A DNA stretch of 26,009 bases from Candidatus Ulvibacter alkanivorans (GTDB lineage: Bacteria > Bacteroidota > Bacteroidia > Flavobacteriales > Flavobacteriaceae), in the NCBI RefSeq assembly GCF_003333325.1, contig NZ_QOLC01000053.1, positions 1 to 26,009 of the forward strand, given 5' to 3'. The notes below the pieces were generated by a model that did not search any database, was not told the origin of the DNA, and saw only the letters and a list, made by a program, of their open reading frames with translations. Of the stretch, positions 16,945 through 24,479 are shown one piece after another; the first letter of the stretch is position 1; each line of letters starts with the position of its first letter. Position numbers and translations under genes: made by a program.

Positions 16945-17817
16945 TTATCCTAAAACCTCAGCTACTTTTTTTCCAATCTCTGCAGGAGAATCAACTACAT
17001 GAATTCCACATTCACGCATAATCTTCTTTTTAGCTTGTGCGGTATCATCACTTCCGCCTACGATTGCGCCGGCATGACCCATTGTTCTACCGGCTGGTGC
17101 AGTTTCACCGGCAATAAATCCAACAATAGGTTTTTTACTACCACTTTCTTTGTACCATTGTGCAGCATCTGCTTCTAGTTGCCCGCCAATTTCACCTATC
17201 ATCACAACAGCTTCGGTTTCATCGTCGTTGATTAGTAATTCTACTGCTTCCTTAGTAGTAGTTCCAATAATTGGGTCACCGCCAATTCCAATTGCTGTTG
17301 TAATTCCCAACCCTTGTTTTACAACTTGGTCTGCAGCTTCATAGGTCAAGGTACCTGATTTAGACACTACCCCTACTTTACCTTTCTTAAAGACAAATCC
17401 AGGCATTATTCCTACTTTAGCTTCTCCAGGAGTGATTACGCCTGGGCAATTAGGACCAACCAATCGACACTCTTTGTCTTTGATGTAATCGGCTGCTTTT
17501 ATCATATCTCCAACTGGAATGCCTTCAGTAATAGTTATAATCACTTTAATTCCTGCGTTGGCAGCTTCCATGATCGCATCTGCGGCAAAGGCTGGTGGTA
17601 CAAAAATTATAGAAACATCGGCTCCCGTTTTAGTAACAGCTTCCTCTACTGTGTTGAATACAGGCTTGTCTAAGTGCTTTTGTCCTCCTTTACCCGGTGT
17701 TACACCTCCAACTACTTGAGTTCCGTATTCTATCATTTGTTCGGCGTGAAAGGTTCCTTCACTACCAGTAAATCCTTGAACAATAATTTTTGAATCTTTA
17801 TTTACTAAAACGCTCAT
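16945..17817 (-). CDS. sucD: succinyl-CoA synthetase (ADP-forming), alpha subunit
   Basis: SucD is the CoA-binding, phosphohistidine-carrying subunit of the TCA-cycle enzyme that interconverts succinyl-CoA and succinate with substrate-level phosphorylation. The N-terminal CoA-binding Rossmann domain has [16 protein letters not shown] and GGVTPGKGG. The ligase domain has [21 protein letters not shown] and [10 protein letters not shown]. The phosphorylated His, about residue 248, is in [13 protein letters not shown]. Its 290 residues are standard. The beta subunit gene sucC is not in this window, so the two are unlinked here, unlike the sucCD pair of enterobacteria. It has a strong promoter element and its own terminator, and can be transcribed alone. 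Confidence 0.97.
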   Translation of the reverse strand: MSVLVNKDSKIIVQGFTGSEGTFHAEQMIEYGTQVVGGVTPGKGGQKHLDKPVFNTVEEAVTKTGADVSIIFVPPAFAADAIMEAANAGIKVIITITEGIPVGDMIKAADYIKDKECRLVGPNCPGVITPGEAKVGIMPGFVFKKGKVGVVSKSGTLTYEAADQVVKQGLGITTAIGIGGDPIIGTTTKEAVELLINDDETEAVVMIGEIGGQLEADAAQWYKESGSKKPIVGFIAGETAPAGRTMGHAGAIVGGSDDTAQAKKKIMRECGIHVVDSPAEIGKKVAEVLG

Positions 17818-17851
17818 GTGTGTGCTTAAAATTTAATGAATTTATGGACTG

Positions 17852-17859
17852 CAAAGGTA
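17852..17859 (-). promoter_or_regulatory. probable sucD promoter, -7 element
   Basis: TACCTTTG followed by CAG on the minus strand (17859-17852) is a very typical Bacteroidetes -7 element. It lies 34 bases before the sucD ATG. A TTTG 10 bases upstream (17873-17870) is too close to be a normal -33 box. No terminator is seen between the NTF2-like gene and this promoter. Confidence 0.65.
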
Positions 17860-17888
17860 GGCTTTTTGGCAAAGCTTTTAAAAGGATT

Positions 17889-18302
17889 TTACACTTTTAC
17901 CTTGTGGTATGATTCGGTAGTATCATCTTTATCTGTAGCAGGCTGACTTACTTGATAGCCACGGTACAATTGTCCATCTTTAACTTCCCAAATACAGATA
18001 AAATGGGCGATCCCAAGTTCTTCGTCCGGATTTTCGATCGTTCGTATGTAATACTTGTAGCGAATGGTAACGTGATTATCATCTGCCAGCAAGTGACTAA
18101 CTTCAATTCTAAGGTCGTGATACGTTCTTTTAATTTCTGAAAAGAGCTCGACGATATCATCATAATTCATGATGGTAAGCCCATCGGTACTATTCCAAAT
18201 CAAGACCAATTCCGGATGCACATAGGTTTCCAGCAGTTTTGGATCCTTTAGGATATCCGATTTATAAAATTCTCTTACAACCTCTTTTGCTTTATTACTC
18301 AT
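17889..18302 (-). CDS. NTF2-like / SnoaL-type protein
   Basis: A 137-residue protein with the cone-shaped NTF2-like pattern. An N-terminal helix carries VREFYKSDILKDPKLLETYVHPELVLIWNS. A central helix follows (DIVELFSEIKRTYHDLRIEV), then paired strands DDNHVTIRYKYYIRTI and ELGIAHFICIWEVKDGQLYRGYQVSQPA. Such proteins may be small enzymes or ligand-binding proteins; the sequence does not decide which. It has no signal peptide. Its start shares one base with the stop of the lpxD paralogue (TAATG), so the two are translationally coupled. I infer a linked role but cannot name it. Confidence 0.75.
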   Translation of the reverse strand: MSNKAKEVVREFYKSDILKDPKLLETYVHPELVLIWNSTDGLTIMNYDDIVELFSEIKRTYHDLRIEVSHLLADDNHVTIRYKYYIRTIENPDEELGIAHFICIWEVKDGQLYRGYQVSQPATDKDDTTESYHKVKV

Positions 18303-19237
18303 TACAGTTTATCTAATTTATCTATGATATCTGGAATTAAGCGAATTGACGCCAATTCCTTGTATTTTTTTCTGAAATCATCGGCAGGTGTACCAAAATA
18401 TGATTTGTGTCCTTCGAGCGACTTACTAACACCGCTTTGTGCCGAAATGACTGCTTTCTCTCCTATAGTCACTCCACTTGTAATTCCTACCTGTCCCCAA
18501 ATCGTTACAAAGTCTTCGATCAATACGCAACCGGCAATTCCAACCTGACTCGCAATAAGACAGCGCTTCCCTATGATGGTGTCATGTCCGACGTGTACTT
18601 GGTTGTCTAATTTAGCACCCTCTTTTATAGTCGTAGAAGCAGTAACACCTTTATCGATGGTACATAAAGCTCCAATATCGACATTGTCTTCGATCACTAC
18701 ATTTCCTCCACTTAGTAGCTTATCGAATTTTTCGGGCCGGTTCTTATAATAGAACGCATCGGCACCTAATACCGTACCGGCATGTATGGTGACACCGTTA
18801 CCAATAATTGTGTTGTCGTAGATAGACACATTGGAATGAATCACACAGTCATCACCAATTACAACGTTGTTCCCTATAAACACATTGGGTTGAATAATGG
18901 TATGATTCCCAATTACAGCAGAATCGGCTATCACAGCTCGAGCCGGAACAAACGGGTTAAAATGATTGGTAATTTTATTAAAGTCTCTAAATGGGTCTTC
19001 AGAAACGAGCAACGCCTTACCCTTTGGGCACTCAACTTCCTTATTAATTAAAATAATGGTGGCCGGTGAATTTAGCGCTTTGTCGTAATACTTTGGGTGA
19101 TCAACAAAAACGATATCACCGGGACGAACCACATGAATCTCATTAAGTCCCAAAACAGGGAAATCGGGTGCTCCAACAAACTCACAATCGATTATGCCAG
19201 CGATTCCTTCAAGTGTTTGGGGTGTAGAAAATTTCAT
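18302..19237 (-). CDS. LpxD paralogue, left-handed beta-helix acyltransferase
   Basis: I start this at the ATG at 19237 (MKFSTPQTLEG, 311 residues). The N-terminal domain (about residues 1-98) is the LpxD-type uridine-binding fold, including FVDHPKYYDKAL. The rest is hexapeptide repeats of a left-handed beta helix and a short helical C-terminus. The likely catalytic His is His218 in HVGHDTIIG, matching His241 of the other LpxD at 22094-23119. The segment that is GADGFGF then GAGTTIDRATLGSTVI in that LpxD reads GADAFYY and GALCTIDKGVTASTTI here, so substrate or acyl-chain choice may differ. It is separated from the lpx operon by a terminator, has its own promoter and is coupled to the NTF2-like gene. 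It could be an LpxD isozyme or an acyltransferase on another nucleotide sugar. Confidence 0.82.
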   Translation of the reverse strand: MKFSTPQTLEGIAGIIDCEFVGAPDFPVLGLNEIHVVRPGDIVFVDHPKYYDKALNSPATIILINKEVECPKGKALLVSEDPFRDFNKITNHFNPFVPARAVIADSAVIGNHTIIQPNVFIGNNVVIGDDCVIHSNVSIYDNTIIGNGVTIHAGTVLGADAFYYKNRPEKFDKLLSGGNVVIEDNVDIGALCTIDKGVTASTTIKEGAKLDNQVHVGHDTIIGKRCLIASQVGIAGCVLIEDFVTIWGQVGITSGVTIGEKAVISAQSGVSKSLEGHKSYFGTPADDFRKKYKELASIRLIPDIIDKLDKL

Positions 19238-19254
19238 TTTTAAAATTTGAATAT

Positions 19255-19262
19255 CAAATATA
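19255..19262 (-). promoter_or_regulatory. probable promoter of the lpxD paralogue, -7 element
   Basis: TATATTTG on the minus strand (19262-19255) is an exact TAnnTTTG match, 17 bases before the ATG at 19237. It begins where the T tract of the efp terminator ends, so termination and re-initiation are packed into about 30 bases. Confidence 0.6.
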
Positions 19263-19284
19263 AAAAATCCCACGTAAAGCGGGA
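19262..19284 (-). terminator. Rho-independent terminator after efp
   Basis: On the minus strand TCCCGC (19284-19279) pairs with GTGGGA (19273-19268), with one G-U pair, around a 5-base loop, followed by six T residues. It lies 30 bases after the efp stop and closes the lpxD-lpxC/fabZ-lpxA-efp transcript. Confidence 0.75.
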
Positions 19285-19314
19285 CTTAATTTTATGATTC
19301 TTTTATTATGCAAA

Positions 19315-19881
19315 TTACTCTTTAATCCGCTCTTGGTACTGTCCTTTTTCAGTATCGATTCGAATTTTGTCCCCTTCATTTATAAACAAAGGAACATTTA
19401 CTTCGGCCCCTGTTTCTACCGTTGCAGGTTTAGTAGCATTTGTTGCAGTATTTCCTTTAACACCGGGCTCTGTAGAAGTAACTTCTAAGATCACATGTGG
19501 CGGCATTTCTACCGATAAGGGTGCATTGTCTTCAGTATTTATAAGTACCGTTACCACTTCTCCCTCCTTCATGAGCTCGGGTGTATCTAACACTTCTCGA
19601 AGCAATCGTATTTGTGTGTAGTCTTCTGTGTTCATAAAGTGGTAGAACTCTCCTTCATTGTAAAGAAACTGAAATTTGTGCGTTTCTACGCGAACATCAT
19701 CGATCTTATGCCCTGCAGAGAAGGTATTATCGATTACTTTTCCTGTAGTAACACTTTTAAGTTTTGTACGAACGAAAGCCGGTCCTTTACCCGGTTTCAC
19801 ATGAAGAAATTCGATGATTTTAAAAATATCGTGATTGTATCGAATACACAATCCCTTTCTAATATCGGATGTTGTTGCCAT
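19315..19881 (-). CDS. efp: translation elongation factor P
   Basis: EF-P binds ribosomes stalled on consecutive prolines and promotes peptide bond formation. The 188-residue length and three-domain beta-barrel layout are normal. The N-terminal KOW-like domain has the loop HVKPGKGPAFVRTKLKS, with Lys32 at the tip that corresponds to the modified Lys34 of E. coli. The C-terminal OB domains contain PPHVILEVTSTEPGVKGNTATNATKPATVETGA, the family signature. No modification gene (epmA, epmB or earP) is in the window, so the state of Lys32 is unknown. It follows lpxA by 27 bases and is closed by a terminator. Confidence 0.97.
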   Translation of the reverse strand: MATTSDIRKGLCIRYNHDIFKIIEFLHVKPGKGPAFVRTKLKSVTTGKVIDNTFSAGHKIDDVRVETHKFQFLYNEGEFYHFMNTEDYTQIRLLREVLDTPELMKEGEVVTVLINTEDNAPLSVEMPPHVILEVTSTEPGVKGNTATNATKPATVETGAEVNVPLFINEGDKIRIDTEKGQYQERIKE

Positions 19882-19908
19882 AATTTAATTTACTTATTCT
19901 GAAAGATT

Positions 19909-20694
19909 TTAGTTGGAACTGAAATACCCTTTCATGATTCCACGTTTCGAATTCTTGATAAACTGCAATATCTCATCTCGTTCTGGAGTTGCTTCCATCT
20001 CGGCTTCAATAATCTCGGCAGCCTGCGTATTGTTATAATTTTTTTGATATAATATTCTGAAGATATTTTGTATCTCACGTATCTTGTCCGGTTCAAAACC
20101 ACGTCTTCGTAGTCCAATAGAGTTTATTCCAACATAGGACAGTGGTTCGCGAGCAGCCTTCACATACGGAGGCACATCTTTCCTAACTAATGATCCACCC
20201 GTAACAAATGCATGGTTCCCGATCATACAAAATTGATGTACAGCGGTCATGCCAGCAAGGATCACATAATCACCAATGGTGATATGCCCCGCGAGTGTAC
20301 TATTGTTAGAAAAAATACAGTTATCACCTACAAAGCAATCATGTGCAATATGACAATAGGCCATTATTAAACAATTCTTTCCGATAACTGTTTTGCCGCG
20401 ATCTATCGTACCTCTATTTACGGTAACATATTCTCTAATTGTGGTATTATCCCCTATCTCGGCGGTAGTTTCTTCATCTTGAAATTTAAGATCTTGTGGA
20501 ATAGCGGAGATCACGGCTCCCGGAAAAATATTGCAATTCTTACCAATACGGGCTCCTTCCATTATGGTCACGTTAGAACCAATCCATGTTCCTTCACCAA
20601 TAACCACATTACTATGTATAGTGGTAAAAGGTTCTATCACTACATTTTTGGCGATCTTAGCACCTGGGTGAACGTATGCGAGTGGTTGATTCAT
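19909..20694 (-). CDS. lpxA: UDP-N-acetylglucosamine O-acyltransferase LpxA
   Basis: LpxA transfers a 3-hydroxyacyl chain from ACP to the 3-OH of UDP-GlcNAc, the first step of lipid A synthesis, in the cytoplasm. The protein is a left-handed beta helix of hexapeptide repeats with a C-terminal helical domain, 261 residues long. The catalytic base is His118 in MAYCHIAHDCFVGDN. Other signatures are ISAIPQDLKF, VNRGT, LAGHITIGDY and MTAVHQFCMIG. Its ATG follows the lpxC-fabZ stop directly with no gap. The acyl donor is produced upstream of the FabZ step, so the fused FabZ next door competes for the same pool. Confidence 0.97.
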   Translation of the reverse strand: MNQPLAYVHPGAKIAKNVVIEPFTTIHSNVVIGEGTWIGSNVTIMEGARIGKNCNIFPGAVISAIPQDLKFQDEETTAEIGDNTTIREYVTVNRGTIDRGKTVIGKNCLIMAYCHIAHDCFVGDNCIFSNNSTLAGHITIGDYVILAGMTAVHQFCMIGNHAFVTGGSLVRKDVPPYVKAAREPLSYVGINSIGLRRRGFEPDKIREIQNIFRILYQKNYNNTQAAEIIEAEMEATPERDEILQFIKNSKRGIMKGYFSSN

Positions 20695-22101
20695 CTATGT
20701 GTTTTTTGTTTTTACGATCTGTGCCATTAATTCGGCTTCTGTGACCAATTTATTATTGGCATATGCGTTTCCTTGCATATGAACGATACCCCGTCTTATG
20801 GGCGTAATCAACTCTAGGTTAAAAACTAAGGTATCACCGGGATTAACTTGTTGCTTGAACTTTACATTGTTAATCTTCATAAAAAAGGTAAGGTAGTTTT
20901 CCGGATCAGGGACGGTGCTTAACGCTAAGATTCCTCCCGTTTGGGCCATTGCTTCTACAATAAGTACTCCAGGCATTACTGGAGCTCCCGGAAAATGTCC
21001 CACGAAGAACGGTTCGTTCATGGTCACATTTTTAAGTCCAACCACATGGGTTTCGCTTAATTCTAATATTTTATCTACCAAAAGGAACGGTGGTCTATGA
21101 GGTAACATATCCATGATCTCGTTCACATCTTTCACCGGTGTTTTCGTAATATCGAATTTAGGAATCTTATTCCTACTCTCTATTTTAATGATCTTCGAAA
21201 GCTTCTTCGCAAACTGTGTATTAACATGATGTCCCGGCTTGTTTGCGATCACCTTCCCACGGATTCGCGTTCCGATTAATGCCAAGTCTCCTATTACATC
21301 TAGTAATTTATGACGTGCAGCTTCATTCGGGTGATGCAGGGTTAAATTATCAAGAATACCATTAGGTTTCACCGAAATTTGGTCCTTTCCGAAGGCATCA
21401 CGTAATTTCTCCATGGTTTTTGGAGATAGTTCTTTATCTACATACACAATGGCGTTGTTTAGATCACCACCTTTTATTAGCCCGTTATCCAGTAACATTT
21501 CGATCTCGTGCAAAAAACTAAAAGTACGTGCATTCGCAATTTCGTCTTTAAAGTTGGAAAGATGTTTTAGCGAAGCGTTCTGGGTTCCAAGTACTTTGGT
21601 CTCGAAATCGACCATAGTAGTCACTTGGTACTCGTCTGCGGGTATGACCGTTATTTCGCTCCCTGATTCTTCATCCACATACGATATCACTTCTTTGACG
21701 ATATACTCTTCACGTTCTTCATCTTGTTCCTCAATCCCTGCCTTTTCGATGGCTTGGACGAAAAATTTGGAAGATCCGTCCATGATGGGAGGTTCCGAAG
21801 CATTTAATTCAATGATACAATTATCGACCTCCATCCCTACCAAAGCAGCAAGCACGTGTTCTGACGTCTGTATCTTTACTCCTAATTTTTCAAGATTAGT
21901 TCCACGTTGGGTATTAACAACATAGTTAGCGTCTGCTTCGATTTCCGGAGCACCTTCAAGATCGGTACGCACAAAGCGATACCCATAATTAGGGGGAGCA
22001 GGTTTAAAAGTTATAGAAACTTCTTTCCCTGTGTGCAATCCAACACCTGTAAGGCTTGTTTCCTTAGCAATGGTGCGTTGTTTTACTATGCCATCACTCA
22101 T
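20695..22101 (-). CDS. lpxC-fabZ: bifunctional UDP-3-O-acyl-GlcNAc deacetylase / 3-hydroxyacyl-ACP dehydratase
   Basis: This 468-residue protein fuses LpxC to FabZ, an arrangement common in Bacteroidetes. LpxC (about residues 1-310) is the zinc deacetylase and committed step of lipid A synthesis. Zinc ligands are His82 (TSEHVLAAL), His264 and Asp268 (RHKLLDVIGD), and His291 in PGHHVN is the probable general acid. FabZ (about 320-468) dehydrates 3-hydroxyacyl-ACP. Its hot-dog fold has MLPHRPPFLLVDKI, His369 in VGHFPGAPVMPG and the catalytic Glu383 in VEAMAQTGG. One protein thus holds both enzymes whose balance sets how much 3-hydroxyacyl-ACP goes to lipid A or to phospholipid. It overlaps lpxD by 8 bases and abuts lpxA. 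Confidence 0.97.
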   Translation of the reverse strand: MSDGIVKQRTIAKETSLTGVGLHTGKEVSITFKPAPPNYGYRFVRTDLEGAPEIEADANYVVNTQRGTNLEKLGVKIQTSEHVLAALVGMEVDNCIIELNASEPPIMDGSSKFFVQAIEKAGIEEQDEEREEYIVKEVISYVDEESGSEITVIPADEYQVTTMVDFETKVLGTQNASLKHLSNFKDEIANARTFSFLHEIEMLLDNGLIKGGDLNNAIVYVDKELSPKTMEKLRDAFGKDQISVKPNGILDNLTLHHPNEAARHKLLDVIGDLALIGTRIRGKVIANKPGHHVNTQFAKKLSKIIKIESRNKIPKFDITKTPVKDVNEIMDMLPHRPPFLLVDKILELSETHVVGLKNVTMNEPFFVGHFPGAPVMPGVLIVEAMAQTGGILALSTVPDPENYLTFFMKINNVKFKQQVNPGDTLVFNLELITPIRRGIVHMQGNAYANNKLVTEAELMAQIVKTKNT

Positions 22102-23119
22102 TTTTTAAGTTTTTTTCAAAGGTATTAAATCGTTCGATAATTTTGGGTAGGTTTTTAAAGTGAACATAACTCTTATTATAGTCGCCATAATTCAATGCTG
22201 GAGAGCCTTGTAAGACCTCACCATCTTTAACATTACGGCCAATACCGCTTTGCGCCTGTATACGTACATTATTTCCTATGGTAATATGACCAACAATACC
22301 TACTTGTCCACCAATCATACAGTTCTTACCTATCTTGGTAGAACCGGCGATACCGGTTTGAGCCGCGATCACAGTGTTTTCACCAATTTCAACATTATGA
22401 GCAATTTGGATCTGGTTGTCCAGCTTCACCCCTTTCTTTATCACGGTAGAGCCTAAGGTAGCTCGATCGATGGTAGTTCCGGCTCCAATATCGACATTAT
22501 CTTCTATAATCACATTTCCGGTTTGTGGTACTTTGATAAATTCACCTTTTTCATTTGGTGAAAATCCGAAGCCATCGGCTCCAACAATTACACCGCTATG
22601 AATTACGCAATTATTACCAATAACTGTTTCAGAATAGATCTTTGCACCAGCAAATACCACTACATTGTCGCCAATAGTGACATTATCACCTATATATACA
22701 TTGGGATAGATCTTTGCGTTTTCACCAATGTTCACATTATCTCCAAGGTAGGAAAACGCACCTAAATAGATACCATCGCCATAGCTGGCAGATTCTGAAA
22801 CGGAAACAGGCTGTTCTATTCCCGTCTTGTTCATTTTTACTTGATTGTAGTATTCAAGTAATTTTGAAAAGGCCTTATACGCATCTTCAACTCGTATTAA
22901 AGTGGTATCGATATTGTTTTCGGCTACGAAATCCTTATTGACAATCGTAATTGAAGCCTCGGTCGAATAAATGAACTGAGTATACTTTGGATTGGCGAGG
23001 AAGGTTAAACTGCCTTCGGTCCCTTCCTCTATCTTTGCAAGTTTAGAAACTTCCACATCACCATTGCCATCCACTTCACCTTCTAGAATACCTGCTATCT
23101 GAGTTGCTGTAAATTTCAT
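22094..23119 (-). CDS. lpxD: UDP-3-O-(3-hydroxyacyl)glucosamine N-acyltransferase LpxD
   Basis: LpxD adds the second 3-hydroxyacyl chain, at the amino group of UDP-3-O-acyl-glucosamine, after LpxC. The 341-residue protein has the N-terminal uridine-binding domain (residues 1-100, with SLTFLANPKYTQFIY), a hexapeptide-repeat beta helix and a C-terminal helix. The catalytic His is His241 in IAHNVEIGENT. GADGFGF (about 180-186) and DIGAGTTIDRATLGSTVI (about 210-227) are the typical LpxD core. It is the first gene of the operon, 25 bases after the HD gene, and carries a TAnnTTTG element almost at its start. It is the canonical copy; a divergent paralogue lies at 18302-19237. Confidence 0.97.
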   Translation of the reverse strand: MKFTATQIAGILEGEVDGNGDVEVSKLAKIEEGTEGSLTFLANPKYTQFIYSTEASITIVNKDFVAENNIDTTLIRVEDAYKAFSKLLEYYNQVKMNKTGIEQPVSVSESASYGDGIYLGAFSYLGDNVNIGENAKIYPNVYIGDNVTIGDNVVVFAGAKIYSETVIGNNCVIHSGVIVGADGFGFSPNEKGEFIKVPQTGNVIIEDNVDIGAGTTIDRATLGSTVIKKGVKLDNQIQIAHNVEIGENTVIAAQTGIAGSTKIGKNCMIGGQVGIVGHITIGNNVRIQAQSGIGRNVKDGEVLQGSPALNYGDYNKSYVHFKNLPKIIERFNTFEKNLKNE

Positions 23120-23124
23120 TGCTG

Positions 23125-23132
23125 CAAAAATA
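23125..23132 (-). promoter_or_regulatory. possible lpx operon promoter, -7 element
   Basis: TATTTTTG on the minus strand (23132-23125) matches TAnnTTTG and is followed by CAGCA and the lpxD ATG at 23119. Only five bases separate element and start codon, so a transcript from here would be leaderless or nearly so. The A+T-rich context makes a chance match possible. Confidence 0.4.
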
Positions 23133-23143
23133 GAAAAAAAGGA

Positions 23144-24373
23144 TTAGTAATTAGATTTAGGATAGCACAGATAATATTTGACCACGGTTTTAGAGAGTGC
23201 TTTTAGGTTTAATTGGTCGCTAGCCTTTGCTACATCTACTACTTTCCCTGATTTTGTTAAAAGGTTGATCGTATCTTTATCCATACGATACGCCTGATTA
23301 TAAATATCGCCTGTAAATACAAAATAAGATGCTTCCGCTTCAGAAAGGTTGTGTTTTTTACTTAGCTGTTTCCGTTTTTCTGCAATTTTTTCCGAAGAAA
23401 TTGGTTTTTTCTTCATCTTAATTTTTAGTAACTCACGGTTTATTAGCATTTCTGAAAGATTCCGAAGTACAAAATCTTCAGAAGCCATCCAAGACTTCAT
23501 AGCTGCTACCACATCGTAATCGTCTAATTTTGAGAAACGGTCGAGGACACTTTCGGTTAGATTTTCTTTTGTGATGTCGTTTTTCAGAAAAAAAGAAAGT
23601 GCTTCACTGGCAGGTAATGAAACACCTTGGTCGGTAAGTTCTTTCGCACGTTTCAGCACACGCATTAAAAGCTGTTCGGCAACAATGCCTGTTTTATGAA
23701 GGTATACCTGCCAATACATTAAACGTCGTGCCACTATAAATTTTTCTACAGAATAGATCCCTTTCTCCTCTACTACTAAGGAGTCATCGTGAACATTAAG
23801 CATGGTGATAAGTCGCTCTGAATTCACCCAACCTTCGGAAACACCTGTGTAAAAACTATCACGTCTCAAATAATCGAGGCGATCCATATCTAATTGACCC
23901 GAAATTAATTGATGAAAGAATTTTCGGTCATGTTGATTCTTAAAGATCGAGATCGCAAGCGTTAATCTGTTGTTAAACTTTTTATTTAAAAGCTCCATAA
24001 ACTGAAGCGAAATTTCCTCATGGCTTACGTTCTCTATAATGCTATTCTCCATGGCATGCGAAAATGGTCCATGGCCCATATCGTGAAGCAAGATCGCGAT
24101 GCACAAGGCTTCCTCTTCCTCTTTGTTTATCTCAACTCCTTTTAAACGAAGCACATGCACTGCTTTTTGCATAAGAAACATGGCTCCAATAGCGTGGTGA
24201 AAACGAGTGTGGTGCGCTCCCGGATACACCAAATAGGACATCCCCATTTGAGTAATACGTCGCAGGCGCTGAAAGTAAGGATGTTCGATTAATTCAAAAA
24301 TGACCCCGTTGGGAATGGTAATAAAACCGTAGATCGGATCGTTTACTATTTTGAGCTTGTTTGCTGTTTTCAA
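23144..24373 (-). CDS. HD-domain phosphohydrolase
   Basis: A 409-residue HD-superfamily protein related to dGTPase/SAMHD1-like hydrolases. The metal-binding set is visible: His60 in HHTRFHH, His97-Asp98 in ILLHDMGHGPFSHAME, and a later Asp (164 or 167) in GQLDMDRLDYLRRDS. The N-terminus KLKIVNDPIYGFITIPNGV is characteristic. The substrate is not proved; a dNTP triphosphohydrolase role is a family-based guess. The only sensible start is TTG at 24373. An in-frame TAA lies two codons upstream, and no ATG occurs before the conserved N-terminus. It diverges from porX and precedes lpxD by 24 bases, so it may share that transcript. Confidence 0.88.
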   Translation of the reverse strand: MKTANKLKIVNDPIYGFITIPNGVIFELIEHPYFQRLRRITQMGMSYLVYPGAHHTRFHHAIGAMFLMQKAVHVLRLKGVEINKEEEEALCIAILLHDMGHGPFSHAMENSIIENVSHEEISLQFMELLNKKFNNRLTLAISIFKNQHDRKFFHQLISGQLDMDRLDYLRRDSFYTGVSEGWVNSERLITMLNVHDDSLVVEEKGIYSVEKFIVARRLMYWQVYLHKTGIVAEQLLMRVLKRAKELTDQGVSLPASEALSFFLKNDITKENLTESVLDRFSKLDDYDVVAAMKSWMASEDFVLRNLSEMLINRELLKIKMKKKPISSEKIAEKRKQLSKKHNLSEAEASYFVFTGDIYNQAYRMDKDTINLLTKSGKVVDVAKASDQLNLKALSKTVVKYYLCYPKSNY

Positions 24374-24425
24374 ACTTTAACTTTAAATTAATACTAACAG
24401 ATAATCAAGTGGAAGTATTCGGAAC

Positions 24426-24433
24426 TAATTTTG
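24426..24433 (+). promoter_or_regulatory. possible porX promoter, -7 element
   Basis: TAATTTTG matches TAnnTTTG exactly, 46 bases before the porX ATG. No clear -33 TTG is at the right distance. It lies inside the presumed 5' leader of the divergent HD gene. Confidence 0.45.
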
Positions 24434-24466
24434 ATACATTGGTACTGCAACTAAATTCGAACTTGA

Positions 24467-24474
24467 CAAATATA
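24467..24474 (-). promoter_or_regulatory. possible promoter of the HD-domain gene, -7 element
   Basis: TATATTTG on the minus strand (24474-24467) is an exact TAnnTTTG match, 93 bases before the TTG start at 24373. It lies 6 bases before the porX ATG, so the two divergent promoters would produce overlapping transcripts. Confidence 0.45.
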
Positions 24475-24479
24475 CATAT

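Noticed and set aside
18324..19262. Tandem DNA repeats in the lpx acyltransferase genes
   Set aside because: The periodic pattern comes from protein hexapeptide repeats of left-handed beta helices, not from duplicated DNA units. No CRISPR-like spacing is present.
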